DNA of 43,222 nt from an uncultured Bacteroidales bacterium (GCA_900546395.1 URDD01000013.1:1-43222), one strand, 5' to 3'; positions 1 through 9,083 are shown, counted from the stretch's first letter. A program made the numbers and translations. Notes: generated by a model not told the origin, from the letters alone.

Positions 1-53
1 GAACTCTGGAAGAACCTTCCGACTGCGACTTCGCAATCCTTTAAAACAACGAA

Positions 54-75
54 AGCCGACCCAAAAGGGTCGGCT
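54..75 (-). terminator. Hairpin, possible leftward terminator
   Basis: The arms AGCCGACCC and GGGTCGGCT pair perfectly (9 bp) around a four-base loop. On the minus strand the stem is followed by a T-rich stretch (TTTCGTTGTTTT), so it could back up the terminator behind der. It could instead close a rightward gene whose last codons end at the TAA at 42-44. The sequence alone does not decide. Confidence 0.5.
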
Positions 76-162
76 CCACTCGATTATACTATTCTGTCAG
101 ACCACATCTGTATAATGTGGGATCACGGGAAACATTTAGAACTTGGCTCCATCAGGAGTAAC

Positions 163-199
163 GAATAAAAAGAGGGTGAGTCTCAGACCTACCCTCTTT
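163..199 (-). terminator. Terminator of the der operon
   Basis: The 9 bp arms AAAGAGGGT (169-177) and ACCCTCTTT (191-199) form a hairpin just behind the der stop codon. Reading leftward, the stem runs into a T-rich stretch, as expected for an intrinsic terminator of the leftward engB-prs-der block. Confidence 0.75.
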
Positions 200-220
200 A
201 TCAAGTGTTTGCTCAGGATG

Positions 221-1528
221 TTATTTCTGTCTGACAAAAATCTGTACCGGACAACCTGTAAAATCGAACTTTTCTCTTAGGCGATTCTCAAGAAATCTTT
301 TATATGGATCCTTGATGTACTGTGGTAGATTGCAGAAGAATGCAAATGAAGGAGATCTTGTGGGAAGTTGTGTTACATATTTTATCTTTATGTATTTTCC
401 TTTCCATGCAGGCGGCGGATAGTTCTCTATCTCAGGCAGCATAGCATCGTTCAATGCAGAAGTCGGTATGCGTCTGGAATAGTTGTCATATACCAGCTTG
501 GCCGCGTTCAGCACATCCATTATTCTCTGCTTGTTTATGACAGAAGTAAAAATAATAGGCAGGTCATTGAATGGAGCAAGCCTGCTTTTCAATGTCTCGG
601 TGTAGTTTTTCATTGTGTTACTGTCTTTTTCTACAGCATCCCATTTGTTTACAACGAGAACACAGCCTTTCTTGTTTCTGTGGATAAGGTTGAATATATT
701 CATATCCTGAGCCTCAAGACCGTATTGCGCATCAATCATCAATATGCATACATCAGAGTGTTCTATTGCTCTGATTGAGCGCATTACCGAATAGAATTCC
801 AGATCTTCGTGCACCTTGGACTTCTTTCTCATTCCTGCTGTATCAATCAGCATGAATTCGTGTCCGAATTTTTTGTAATGTGTGCTGACGGAGTCACGAG
901 TGGTTCCGGCAAGCGGGGTTACGATATTCCGTTCCTCGCCGAGCAGGGCATTGGCAAGTGATGACTTGCCTACATTTGGTTTTCCTACTATTGCGATATG
1001 AGGCAATTCCGGGTGGTCTTCAGCAGATTCCTGTTCTTCAGGAAGTTCGTTTATGAGGTGGTCAAGAAGGTCTCCTGTTCCGCCTCCGTTCGCTGCCGAT
1101 ATGCTCCAGATTTCTCCCAATCCCAGAGAGTAGAACTGGAATGTATCGTATACCTTTTCTCCGGTATCCACCTTATTTACTGCGACAACGACTGGTTTTC
1201 CGCTTCTTCTGAGCAGGTCGGCTATCTCTTCGTCATAGTCAGTAATGCCAGTCGATGCTTCTACCATGAAAAGTATAAGATCTGCTTCTTCTACGGCTAT
1301 TACGACCTGTCTTCTGATGGCTTCCTCAAAAATATCATCAGAGTTGGATGTATAACCTCCTGTGTCAACTACAGAAAACTCTCGTCCGCACCATTCGCAT
1401 CTTCCGTAGTGGCGGTCTCTTGTAACGCCTGCTGTCTCATCGACAATGGCCTGGCGCATTCCTACCAGACGGTTGAAAAGCGTTGATTTCCCTACATTAG
1501 GGCGTCCTACTATAGCTACAAGACTCAT
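221..1528 (-). CDS. der: Ribosome biogenesis GTPase Der (EngA)
   Basis: This is a double-domain GTPase that acts in maturation of the 50S ribosomal subunit in the cytoplasm. Two complete G domains are visible in its 435 residues. The first has GRPNVGKS (8-15), DTGG (55-58) and NKVD (118-121). The second has GKPNVGKSS (182-190), DTAG (229-232) and NKWD (294-297). The remaining C-terminal part, from about residue 350, corresponds to the KH-like RNA-binding domain. Length is normal for the family. It is the last gene of a leftward block with engB, another ribosome-assembly GTPase, and prs. Its leader (1541-1600) carries a long inverted repeat that recurs at 11770-11831. A hairpin terminator follows at 163-199. 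Confidence 0.97.
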   Translation of the reverse strand: MSLVAIVGRPNVGKSTLFNRLVGMRQAIVDETAGVTRDRHYGRCEWCGREFSVVDTGGYTSNSDDIFEEAIRRQVVIAVEEADLILFMVEASTGITDYDEEIADLLRRSGKPVVVAVNKVDTGEKVYDTFQFYSLGLGEIWSISAANGGGTGDLLDHLINELPEEQESAEDHPELPHIAIVGKPNVGKSSLANALLGEERNIVTPLAGTTRDSVSTHYKKFGHEFMLIDTAGMRKKSKVHEDLEFYSVMRSIRAIEHSDVCILMIDAQYGLEAQDMNIFNLIHRNKKGCVLVVNKWDAVEKDSNTMKNYTETLKSRLAPFNDLPIIFTSVINKQRIMDVLNAAKLVYDNYSRRIPTSALNDAMLPEIENYPPPAWKGKYIKIKYVTQLPTRSPSFAFFCNLPQYIKDPYKRFLENRLREKFDFTGCPVQIFVRQK

Positions 1529-1540
1529 TTGTTTTTACTT

Positions 1541-1600
1541 AAGTTTCGCAAGCAATTAAGTTGTTAATACTCGAAGACTTGTGCCATACTTGCGAAACTT
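1541..1600. repeat. Inverted repeat pair in the der leader, copy 1
   Basis: AAGTTTCGCAAG (1541-1552) and its exact reverse complement CTTGCGAAACTT (1589-1600) flank a 36-base loop, 12 bases upstream of the der start codon. The same 12 bases in the same inverted arrangement occur at 11770-11831. The function is unknown. It could be an RNA hairpin between co-directional genes, a processing or attenuation site, or paired operator half-sites. Confidence 0.8.
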
Positions 1601-1643
1601 TTTCACACCGCACATTCTTCTGTTGCGTTCCCCCCTTCCCGGG

Positions 1644-1898
1644 TTACTTGGACATAACGTCGCATCCGGCGCAGTCAGAGCATCCCAAATCACTGCACTC
1701 TGTCGCCTTTCTGCCCTTTTTCCTTCCCCACATTTTCATCTCGTCATCTTTCGCGCATTTGATTCCAAGTTTTCTCATTTCCTTGTTCCTGCTTATTTCA
1801 GTTTCTGGGAAACGGCCGTTTTTTCGGAATATTATGTTGAAACATAATCCGATTATACTTAGTCCTACGAGGAGTAGCGCTGCGATGAAAATCTTCAT
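1644..1898 (-). CDS. Small Cys-rich single-pass membrane protein
   Basis: This 84-residue protein has one hydrophobic N-terminal segment (about residues 3-23). A charged middle section carries the stretch NKEMRKLGIKCAK, and a short cysteine-rich tail has four Cys within about 12 residues (CSDLGCSDCAGC). The layout resembles small membrane or secreted proteins of unknown function in Bacteroidetes. It lies between prs and der on the same strand, 25 bases after the prs stop, so it is probably co-transcribed. The Cys cluster could bind a metal, but nothing in the context shows this. No function is assigned. Confidence 0.75.
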   Translation of the reverse strand: MKIFIAALLLVGLSIIGLCFNIIFRKNGRFPETEISRNKEMRKLGIKCAKDDEMKMWGRKKGRKATECSDLGCSDCAGCDVMSK

Positions 1899-1923
1899 AT
1901 TCTATTCTCTAATTCTTTAATTC

Positions 1924-2874
1924 TCAGATGAGGAAAGTGTCTGATATAGGTTCGTAATTATAGACTTTCTCAATCGTATTTGCAAAAGTTTCCGCTACGG
2001 AAAGAACGGTGATTTTTTTCTTGTCCTTTTCCGGGTCTGACGAAAGAGGGATAGTATCCGATACAATCACTTCTTCAAGAGCAGATTCTGCGATCCTTTC
2101 ATATGCGTTTCCTGAAAAGACTGCATGTGTTGCACATGCCCTTACGCTTTTCGCTCCCATTTCTTTCAATACGTTTGCAGCCTTAGTCAGGGTGCCTGCA
2201 GTATCTATCATGTCATCTACTATCACTACATTCTTACCAGCAACGTCACCTATAGCTGTGATTGATCCGACAACATTGGCTCTTTCACGAGATTTGTGGC
2301 AGATAATTACAGGACACTGAAGGTATCTGGCATAGGCATTGGCTCTTTTGGCTCCGCCCATGTCAGGAGCTGCGATTGCGAGATTTTCTATATTAAGATC
2401 CCTGAGATAAGGGAGGAAAATAGTGCTTGCATACAAATGGTCAACAGGGAAGTCAAAGAATCCCTGAATCTGGTCCGCATGAAGGTCGCAAGTCATTACG
2501 CGGTCACAACCTGCTGCATGCAGGATGTTGGCTACAAGCTTTGCACCAATTGAAACCCTTGGCTTGTCTTTTCTGTCCTGTCTTGCCCAGCCGAAGTATG
2601 GCATGACTGCTATTACAGTGTGGGCGGAGGCTCTTTTGGCTGCATCAATCATAAGAAGCAGTTCGAACAGGTTCTCTACAGGAGGGAATGTTGACTGAAC
2701 TATGAAAACGGTAGCGCCTCTGACGCTTTCATTGAATGAAGGCTGGAATTCACCGTCGCTGAAGACCAGTACTTCCGATTTGCCGAGTTCTGTGCCTAGT
2801 GTTTTGGCAATCTTTTCCGCAAGGGGTTTTGAACTCCTGCAAGTGAAAATTTTCATTTTATGTTCGTTGTGCAT
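1924..2874 (-). CDS. prs: Ribose-phosphate pyrophosphokinase (PRPP synthetase)
   Basis: It makes PRPP from ribose 5-phosphate and ATP, feeding purine, pyrimidine, NAD, histidine and tryptophan synthesis. The 316-residue length is typical. Visible hallmarks are FSDGE near residue 40, the ARQDRKDKPR catalytic flexible-loop region near 105, the metal-binding segment TCDLHADQIQGFF near 130, and the PRPP-binding loop VIVDDMIDTAGT near 220. A second in-frame ATG (residue 7, MKIFTC) could be the true start. The gene follows engB by 12 bases on the same strand, so the two are very likely co-transcribed. A PRPP consumer, upp, lies elsewhere in the window. Confidence 0.97.
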   Translation of the reverse strand: MHNEHKMKIFTCRSSKPLAEKIAKTLGTELGKSEVLVFSDGEFQPSFNESVRGATVFIVQSTFPPVENLFELLLMIDAAKRASAHTVIAVMPYFGWARQDRKDKPRVSIGAKLVANILHAAGCDRVMTCDLHADQIQGFFDFPVDHLYASTIFLPYLRDLNIENLAIAAPDMGGAKRANAYARYLQCPVIICHKSRERANVVGSITAIGDVAGKNVVIVDDMIDTAGTLTKAANVLKEMGAKSVRACATHAVFSGNAYERIAESALEEVIVSDTIPLSSDPEKDKKKITVLSVAETFANTIEKVYNYEPISDTFLI

Positions 2875-2886
2875 CGTAATGAGGTT

Positions 2887-3501
2887 TTATTGTTGTGTTC
2901 CTTTATCCAATGTGTCGTATATTGATTCAATGTAATTCAGAATTTCATCTTTGCCGAGTCCTGTTTCAGATGAACTGACAAATACAGGAGGAAGCTCTTC
3001 CCAATATTCCAGTATTGCCTTTTTATTGGATTCAATTTGTTTTTCCCTGGCTACAGGCCCCAACTTGTCTCCTTTAGTAAAAATTATTGAGAACGGAATT
3101 CCTTTCTCTCCAAGTTTAAGCAGGAAATCCATATCTGTTTTTCCAATGTCGTGACGCGAGTCAATAAGGACGAACAGCATAACAAGTTCTGGAGACAGGT
3201 CTATGAAATTGTTTATTACCTGCTGCAACTTCTGCAAGCCTGATTTTGACATTTTTGCATAGCCGTATCCAGGCAAATCTACCAGATACCACTGCTTGTT
3301 GATAAGAAAATGGTTGACAAGGCGAGTCTTTCCGGGAATGCCTGAAGTCATAGCCAGTTTCTTGTTGTTGCATAGCATGTTGATAAGTGATGACTTTCCG
3401 ACATTGGATCTGCCAATGAAAGCAAATTCCGGGAACTTCTGTTTCGGCTTTTCGGAAATTCGGGTACTGCTGCCTGCAAATAATGCTTCGGAAATCTTCA
3501 T
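2887..3501 (-). CDS. engB: Ribosome biogenesis GTP-binding protein YsxC/EngB
   Basis: This is a small TrmE-Era-like GTPase needed for 50S assembly. The protein has 204 residues with GRSNVGKSS (30-38), the switch I segment GIPGKTR (54-60), DLPG (75-78) and TKGD (142-145). Length and motif order match the family. It is the first gene of the leftward block engB-prs-small ORF-der. A -7 promoter box lies 26 bases upstream (3527-3534). Confidence 0.96.
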   Translation of the reverse strand: MKISEALFAGSSTRISEKPKQKFPEFAFIGRSNVGKSSLINMLCNNKKLAMTSGIPGKTRLVNHFLINKQWYLVDLPGYGYAKMSKSGLQKLQQVINNFIDLSPELVMLFVLIDSRHDIGKTDMDFLLKLGEKGIPFSIIFTKGDKLGPVAREKQIESNKKAILEYWEELPPVFVSSSETGLGKDEILNYIESIYDTLDKGTQQ

Positions 3502-3526
3502 GTCGTATATTGACTTATTAAGTTTG

Positions 3527-3534
3527 CAAATATA
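3527..3534 (-). promoter_or_regulatory. Bacteroidetes -7 box for engB
   Basis: TATATTTG on the minus strand fits the TAnnTTTG consensus of the Bacteroidetes primary sigma factor and sits 26 bases before the engB ATG. I see no good -33 TTG at the expected distance. Confidence 0.5.
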
Positions 3535-3648
3535 TTAATTTTTGGAGAAACTTCCATATTGGCGGAGGTGTTTTTGAGAGATAGTGGAGTATCCTTGTCT
3601 TTTATGCTAAAAATATATGAAATAAGTATGCGCAAAAAGGATTTTTAT

Positions 3649-3656
3649 TAAATTTG
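3649..3656 (+). promoter_or_regulatory. Bacteroidetes -7 box for xseA
   Basis: TAAATTTG fits TAnnTTTG and ends 23 bases before the xseA ATG. The -33 element is not convincing. Confidence 0.45.
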
Positions 3657-3679
3657 TATTGTTTGAATAAATAATTTAT

Positions 3680-4885
3680 ATGGAAAAAGATGTTTATGAC
3701 CTCTATGAGCTTCAGTCTCAGCTGAAGGAAGGGATTGAACGCCTTTTCCCGTCCAAAATCTGGCTTCGTGCGGAAATCAGTGCCATCAAGGCCCGTGTCG
3801 GGGGACATTGTTATCTGGAACTTTCCCAAAGTGGGGAAAACGGGCTTGTCGCAAAAGCCCAGGCAGTAATATGGAGTTCAAGATACCGTTTCATTGCTCC
3901 TTTTTTTGAATCAGTGACAGGATCTCCTCTTAAAGAGGGGATATATGTTATGATTCAAGTCCAGGTAAGTTTCAGTCAGCTTTACGGTTTGACTTTGGCT
4001 GTCAATGATATTGATCCTGAATTTTCTTTGGGAGAAAATGAAAGACAGAAACTTATGACTATAGAAAGGCTGAAACATGAAGGCCTTATAGGACTTCAGC
4101 AGGAGCTGTCTGTTCCTTTGTTGCCGTACAGGATAGCTGTCATATCAGCTCAGGATGCGGCAGGATACAGGGACTTCATGAAGCATCTGCATGAAAACGA
4201 GTACGGATTTGTATTTCACACAGATTTGTTTCCTGCATTGATGCAAGGGGCGGAAAGCCCTGCTTCAATTATTTCGGCATTGGATGCTGTTGCATCCTCT
4301 GGTGAAGATTATGATCTGGTGGCTGTCCTAAGGGGTGGCGGAGGAAAACTTGATCTGGCCTGCTTTGACGATTATAGCCTTTCAGCTTATATTGCCCGGT
4401 TCCCGTTGCCTGTATATTCTGCAATCGGGCATGATCAGGACTATCATGTGTGTGATATGGTGGCTTATATGTCATTGAAGACACCTACTGCATTGGCTGA
4501 TGAATTAGTGGGTATGTATATGTCTGAAGATTCCAGGATTGCGTACTGTGCTTCCAGACTGAAGTCTGGCTTGTCAGCAAAGCTTTACCGGTCCGAGAAT
4601 GCGTTGGCTTCGTCTCTTGTCAGAATAAATGCGGCTTTCAGGGTAAAACTGTCCGCCATGGAGAATATTCTTTCTGTTTTGGAAACACGTTTCATGGCTT
4701 CTGATCCGAGAGAGGTGCTGAAGAAGGGTTATGTGCTTGCTGTTGATGGAAAAGGGGTGGTACTGAAAGGAGTGTCGTCAGTCTGCAAAGGGGATGGTAT
4801 TTCCGTCCTTATGAATGACGGAAAGATTTTGTGTACGGTAGATGAGATTGTATCAGATGAAGAATATGGAAAAAGAAAAATTTGA
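3680..4885 (+). CDS. xseA: Exodeoxyribonuclease VII large subunit
   Basis: XseA is the catalytic subunit of the single-strand-specific exonuclease VII used in mismatch repair and DNA clean-up. The 401-residue protein has an N-terminal OB-fold region, including the early segment KIWLRAEISAIK. A catalytic part follows with the family's glycine-rich RGGGGKLDL stretch near residue 215 and the block AIGHDQDYHVCDMVA ending in KTPTALADEL near 250-275. A helical C-terminal part follows. The xseB start codon lies 20 bases before its stop, so the two subunits are translationally coupled. Confidence 0.95.
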   Translation: MEKDVYDLYELQSQLKEGIERLFPSKIWLRAEISAIKARVGGHCYLELSQSGENGLVAKAQAVIWSSRYRFIAPFFESVTGSPLKEGIYVMIQVQVSFSQLYGLTLAVNDIDPEFSLGENERQKLMTIERLKHEGLIGLQQELSVPLLPYRIAVISAQDAAGYRDFMKHLHENEYGFVFHTDLFPALMQGAESPASIISALDAVASSGEDYDLVAVLRGGGGKLDLACFDDYSLSAYIARFPLPVYSAIGHDQDYHVCDMVAYMSLKTPTALADELVGMYMSEDSRIAYCASRLKSGLSAKLYRSENALASSLVRINAAFRVKLSAMENILSVLETRFMASDPREVLKKGYVLAVDGKGVVLKGVSSVCKGDGISVLMNDGKILCTVDEIVSDEEYGKRKI

Positions 4886-5066
4886 TTACGCAGCATCTGT
4901 AGCAGAACTCGAAAATCTGGTAAAAAAGGTTGAGGATCCGGCTACAGGTATAGAAGACATAGGAAAATATATCGAAGAGGCGAGTGTTCTGGTGAAAAAA
5001 TGCCGTGAGTATTTAAGGACTGCGCATGAGAAGCTGGAGACTTTGGAAGGATCAGGAAATTTTTGA
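4866..5066 (+). CDS. xseB: Exodeoxyribonuclease VII small subunit
   Basis: This 66-residue, mostly helical and acidic protein is the regulatory small subunit that wraps the XseA helices. The pattern FDYAASVAELENLVKKVE, followed by a second helix, is characteristic. I chose the ATG at 4866 (MEKEKFDY). An in-frame ATG at 4842 would add eight residues with no counterpart in the usual family N-terminus. The gene overlaps xseA by 20 bases in another frame. Confidence 0.92.
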   Translation: MEKEKFDYAASVAELENLVKKVEDPATGIEDIGKYIEEASVLVKKCREYLRTAHEKLETLEGSGNF

Positions 5067-5103
5067 TAAGAGCCTTGCCTGAATAATCGCATAATTGATA
5101 ATC

Positions 5104-7140
5104 ATGGAAAGAGAAGGTGAAAATAGGATGATTTATGACAGAGATCCTTGGCTGAAGCCGTTTTCAGAAGTGATAGATGCCCGTCACAGGCGTATATCGA
5201 GTGAAATCGACAGGATTTCGTCCGGTCATGGAGGGTCTTTGTCAAAAGGTATCAACAATCATTTGTATTATGGGCTTCACCGTCAGACTGACGGCACCTG
5301 GGTTTTCAGGGAATGGGCTCCTGATGCTATGAAGATTTATCTGACTGGAGAATTCAATAACTGGAAAAAGACAGAGGCTTATGCATTGCATCCGGTAGGA
5401 AATGGAAACTGGGAAATCGTTCTGGATGATATGTTCCTGTCGCACGGTATGCTTTACAAACTGTATATAGAGTGGCATGGCGGTGGCGGGGAAAGGCTGC
5501 CGGCCTATACGACTAGGGCAGTCCAGGATCCGGAAACTCACCTGTTCAGCGCTCAGGTCTGGGAGCCTGTAAAACCGTATGTATGGAAAAACAAGAGGCC
5601 GGCAAGGAGAAATCATCCTCTAATTTATGAATGCCATATCGGCATGAGTTCGGAACAGGAAAAAGTGGCTACATTCGATGAATTTAGAGAGAGTGTGCTG
5701 CCTTATGCCGCGTCTTTAGGGTATGATACTATACAGATAATGGCTCTTCAGGAGCATCCTTACTACGGTTCTTTCGGTTACCAGGTGTCTAATTTCTTTG
5801 CTTTGAGTTCCCGTTTCGGAACCCCTGAAGAATTCAAGAGACTTGTAGATGAGGCACACGGGATGGGTATAGCTGTAATAATGGATATTGTCCATTCGCA
5901 TTCTGTAGATAATGAGGCAGAAGGACTGAGCCGTTTTGACGGAAGGGATGATTTGTATTTTTACAGTGGAGACAGAGGACGTCATCCGGCTTGGGGATCA
6001 CGTTGCTTTGACTATGGAAAACATGAAGTGCAGCAGTTCCTGTTGTCAAACTGCAAATTCTGGCTTGAAGAATATAATCTTGACGGATTCCGCTTTGACG
6101 GTGTAACAAGCATGCTCTATTGGGATCATGGTCTGGGTAAGGACTTTGTCGGATATGAAAGGTATTTTGACGGAGGCGTTGACGAGTCTGCTGTAACCTA
6201 TCTCGCACTGGCCAATATACTCATAAAGGAAATCAATCCGGATGCTATAACAATAGCGGAGGATGTAAGCGGAATGGCAGGACTTGCAGCTCCGTTCGAG
6301 TCCGGTGGGGTTGGCTTCGATTTCCGTATGAGCATGGGTATAGCTGATAATTGGATAAAATGGATCAAGACATTGAGTGATGAGAAATGGAGTATGGGGG
6401 AAATGTGGTGGCAGCTTACCAATAAGAGAGATGACGAAAAGACTATAAGCTATGCCGAGTGCCATGATCAGGCTATGGTAGGAGACAAGACTATTGCCTT
6501 CAGGCTTATGGATAAGGAAATGTATTTCCATATGGATAAGGATTCAAAGTCTCCTGTCATTGAACGCGGTCTTTCACTTCATAAAATGATACGCCTTGTG
6601 ACTTTAGGAACTGCAGGAGACGGCTACCTTAATTTTATGGGCAATGAGTTCGGTCATCCGGAGTGGATAGACTTTCCGAGGGAAGGAAACGGATGGTCAT
6701 ACAAATATGCCAGACGCCAGTGGTCTCTTGTTAAGGCAGATTATTTGAGATACAGGCCATTGGCCTTGTTTGACCGGGCGATGATAAGTTTTGTGCGTTC
6801 GGAAAGACTTCTTTATGAAGCCCCGGAACTTCTTGTGCAGGATGAAGAGAAAAAAATATTAATATTCAAAAGAATAAATTGTATCTTTGCGCTCAATTTC
6901 AATCCGGTATCTTCCTTTGCTGACTATGGATTTGCTGCTCCGGCAGGCGAATATGAAGTTGTCCTTAACAGTGATGATACCATGTTTGACGGTTTCGGAC
7001 GGATTAAAACCGGAGAAAGACATTTGACAGTCAGTGAAAAATCGCAGAACGGCAACCAGACCTATGAAAATACATTGTATTTATATCTCCCTTGCCGTAG
7101 TGCTGTTATATTAAAGAATTGTAGTGATAAAATTAAATAA
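5104..7140 (+). CDS. glgB: 1,4-alpha-glucan branching enzyme (GH13)
   Basis: It creates alpha-1,6 branches in glycogen. With the ATG at 5104 the protein has 678 residues; the ATG at 5128 (MIYDRDPW) is an alternative start. The N-terminal region has a CBM48-like beta domain (REWAPDAMKIYLTGEFNNW). The GH13 barrel follows with the nucleophile Asp in GFRFDGVTSM (about residue 332), the acid/base Glu in AEDVSG (about 386) and the transition-state stabiliser in AECHDQ. A C-terminal beta domain closes the protein. The size and the tight N-terminus resemble the eukaryote-like branching enzymes. It opens a rightward glycogen cluster; the next gene starts 6 bases after its stop. Confidence 0.95.
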   Translation: MEREGENRMIYDRDPWLKPFSEVIDARHRRISSEIDRISSGHGGSLSKGINNHLYYGLHRQTDGTWVFREWAPDAMKIYLTGEFNNWKKTEAYALHPVGNGNWEIVLDDMFLSHGMLYKLYIEWHGGGGERLPAYTTRAVQDPETHLFSAQVWEPVKPYVWKNKRPARRNHPLIYECHIGMSSEQEKVATFDEFRESVLPYAASLGYDTIQIMALQEHPYYGSFGYQVSNFFALSSRFGTPEEFKRLVDEAHGMGIAVIMDIVHSHSVDNEAEGLSRFDGRDDLYFYSGDRGRHPAWGSRCFDYGKHEVQQFLLSNCKFWLEEYNLDGFRFDGVTSMLYWDHGLGKDFVGYERYFDGGVDESAVTYLALANILIKEINPDAITIAEDVSGMAGLAAPFESGGVGFDFRMSMGIADNWIKWIKTLSDEKWSMGEMWWQLTNKRDDEKTISYAECHDQAMVGDKTIAFRLMDKEMYFHMDKDSKSPVIERGLSLHKMIRLVTLGTAGDGYLNFMGNEFGHPEWIDFPREGNGWSYKYARRQWSLVKADYLRYRPLALFDRAMISFVRSERLLYEAPELLVQDEEKKILIFKRINCIFALNFNPVSSFADYGFAAPAGEYEVVLNSDDTMFDGFGRIKTGERHLTVSEKSQNGNQTYENTLYLYLPCRSAVILKNCSDKIK

Positions 7141-7146
7141 TATAGT

Positions 7147-9081
7147 ATGGCTTTTCTAAAATTCAACAAGTCTGAGCTTGTAAACCTGTCTTATTCACTG
7201 AAACGTGAAATCATTTCAGCGAATAAGACTGGTGCGTATTGCAATACGTCTATAATCGCCTGCAATACCAGGCGTTATCACGGGCTCCTTGCTGTTCCTG
7301 TTGACCGTTTCGGAAAAGGAAAGTATGTCCTGCTGTCTTCTCTTGACGAAAGTCTTGTTGTAAACGGCAAGCAGTTCAATCTTGGAATACACTGCTATGG
7401 TGACGTGTATGAGCCGAGAGGTCACAAGTACATCGTGGATTTTGATATGGATCCTGTTCCTTCCATTATTTATAAGGTAGGTGAGGTCCTTTTCAAAAAG
7501 TCTTTTATCCTTGCACCTGACAATGATCAGGTGTTAGTGAAATACCAGCTTATGGAAGCGCCTTCCAAAGTGACACTCATGCTCAAACCGTTTTTGGCTT
7601 TCAGGAATATACATAGTCTGACAAGCCAGAATTCTGAAGCAGATACAGAGTATGAAAATATTGACGGAGGTGTTTCTTTCTGTCTTTATGACGGCTTTCC
7701 TGCGCTTAACATGCAGTTGAGTTGCAAATCGTCATTCCGTTATATGCCTTATTGGTACAATGGGGTCACTTATTCGGATGAGTCACGCAGAGGCTTCGCC
7801 TGTAAGGAGGATCTTTTTGTTCCAGGACATTTTGTTCTTGAAATTAAGCCGGGAGATACTGTTGTATTTTCAGCTTCAGTCAGTGAGGCCAATCCGAAAC
7901 AGCTGAAGAAAAAATGTACCGATATAGAACGGCAACTTCGTGATGTGACTGACTATCATGATATTCTGGCACATAATGCGGACTTGCTGATTTGCAGCAG
8001 GAATGACCATAAGCAGATTAATGCTGGGTATTCATGGCTTGAGACAGGACTTCTGAGGGAAACCGTGCTGTCTTTGCCTGGCCTTACTTTGTATGCTGAC
8101 GGAAATACAAAGGAGTTTGAGGAAATATTGGACAACCTTATTTCTGATGAACAGTCAAGGCTTACCAAGAAGACTACTCAGGTTGAGGCACCGCTGTTGC
8201 TGACGGATGCTATCCAGAAATATATTGCCTTTACGGGTGAAGAAAAGAGAGTCTGGACAAAATATGGAAAGATACTTAAATCTATAATAGATAGTTACGC
8301 TCCAGGAAAAAGGTCGGAAGTATCGATGTATCCGAACGGTCTTCTTTGGGCTCATATGGACAGGGTGGCTCTATCCTGGATGAATGCATACGTTGACGGC
8401 AATCCTGTAACTGAAAGGTCCGGATATCAGGTGGAAACAAATGCAATGTGGTACAATGCCCTTTGTTTTGCCCTTGATATGGAAGCCAAGTATGGAGCCA
8501 AGCGCAGCGCTTTCGCATCAAGGTGGAACAAGGTGCGTGAACTTGTCCGCAGTAATTTCCAAAGTGTGTTCTATGACAAGGAAGCAGGTTATCTTGCCGA
8601 CTATGTAAATGACAGCGGACGCAATATGGATGTGCGTCCGAACCAGCTTTATGCTGTCTGCCTGCCTTATTCACCTGTGGATGATGATGTCAAGATGTCC
8701 GTGATTCAGGTTATCAACAACGAGCTTGTTACCTCACGCGGAATCAGGACTCTGTCTCCGAGGAATGAGAAATACCGCGGTGTTTACGAAGGGTCGCAAA
8801 GAGAAAGGGATATGGCATATCATCAGGGTTGTGCATTCCCGTTCCTGCTTGCCCCTTATGTTGATATATGCTTTCAGATGTCAGGACCGGCATTCTATAA
8901 GAAGGCAGAATATCTGACGGAAGGATTTTATAAAGATATAATAAAGCACGGAGTGGGAGCATTCTCCGAACTTTACGACGGAGACCCTCCTCACGAACCT
9001 CACGGAGCGATTTCCTGCGCTTGCAGTACCGCCGCTTTGCTTACTGTAGATTATCTTATGAATAAATATAGGGAGGAGTAG
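7147..9081 (+). CDS. Glycogen debranching enzyme (amylo-alpha-1,6-glucosidase type)
   Basis: The predicted role is hydrolysis of alpha-1,6 branch points of glycogen. The 644-residue protein has a beta-rich N-terminal domain with the characteristic start TGAYCNTSIIACNTRRYHGLL. The C-terminal half is an (alpha/alpha)6-barrel type domain with conserved acidic blocks, including QVETNAMWYNAL near residue 430 and YRGVYEGSQRERDMAYHQG near 545. This matches the bacterial/archaeal debranching family (GDE C-terminal, GH133-like). It lies 6 bases after glgB and 2 bases before the GT4 gene, so it is firmly in the same operon. Confidence 0.93.
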   Translation: MAFLKFNKSELVNLSYSLKREIISANKTGAYCNTSIIACNTRRYHGLLAVPVDRFGKGKYVLLSSLDESLVVNGKQFNLGIHCYGDVYEPRGHKYIVDFDMDPVPSIIYKVGEVLFKKSFILAPDNDQVLVKYQLMEAPSKVTLMLKPFLAFRNIHSLTSQNSEADTEYENIDGGVSFCLYDGFPALNMQLSCKSSFRYMPYWYNGVTYSDESRRGFACKEDLFVPGHFVLEIKPGDTVVFSASVSEANPKQLKKKCTDIERQLRDVTDYHDILAHNADLLICSRNDHKQINAGYSWLETGLLRETVLSLPGLTLYADGNTKEFEEILDNLISDEQSRLTKKTTQVEAPLLLTDAIQKYIAFTGEEKRVWTKYGKILKSIIDSYAPGKRSEVSMYPNGLLWAHMDRVALSWMNAYVDGNPVTERSGYQVETNAMWYNALCFALDMEAKYGAKRSAFASRWNKVRELVRSNFQSVFYDKEAGYLADYVNDSGRNMDVRPNQLYAVCLPYSPVDDDVKMSVIQVINNELVTSRGIRTLSPRNEKYRGVYEGSQRERDMAYHQGCAFPFLLAPYVDICFQMSGPAFYKKAEYLTEGFYKDIIKHGVGAFSELYDGDPPHEPHGAISCACSTAALLTVDYLMNKYREE

Positions 9082-9083
9082 TA

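Noticed and set aside
117..135. GGATCACGGGAAA near the left edge resembles GGATCACCGGGAAAA at the right-edge element
   Set aside because: The match is short and imperfect, its orientation would place the element over intact genes, and no transposase sequence is next to it. I treat it as chance.
1..168. An open frame of 55 codons running in from the left edge to TAA at 166-168, and a shorter frame ending at TAA 42-44
   Set aside because: Neither translation resembles a family I know. The longer one runs straight through a perfect hairpin at 54-75, which argues against coding. Either could be the tail of an upstream gene, but I cannot support it.
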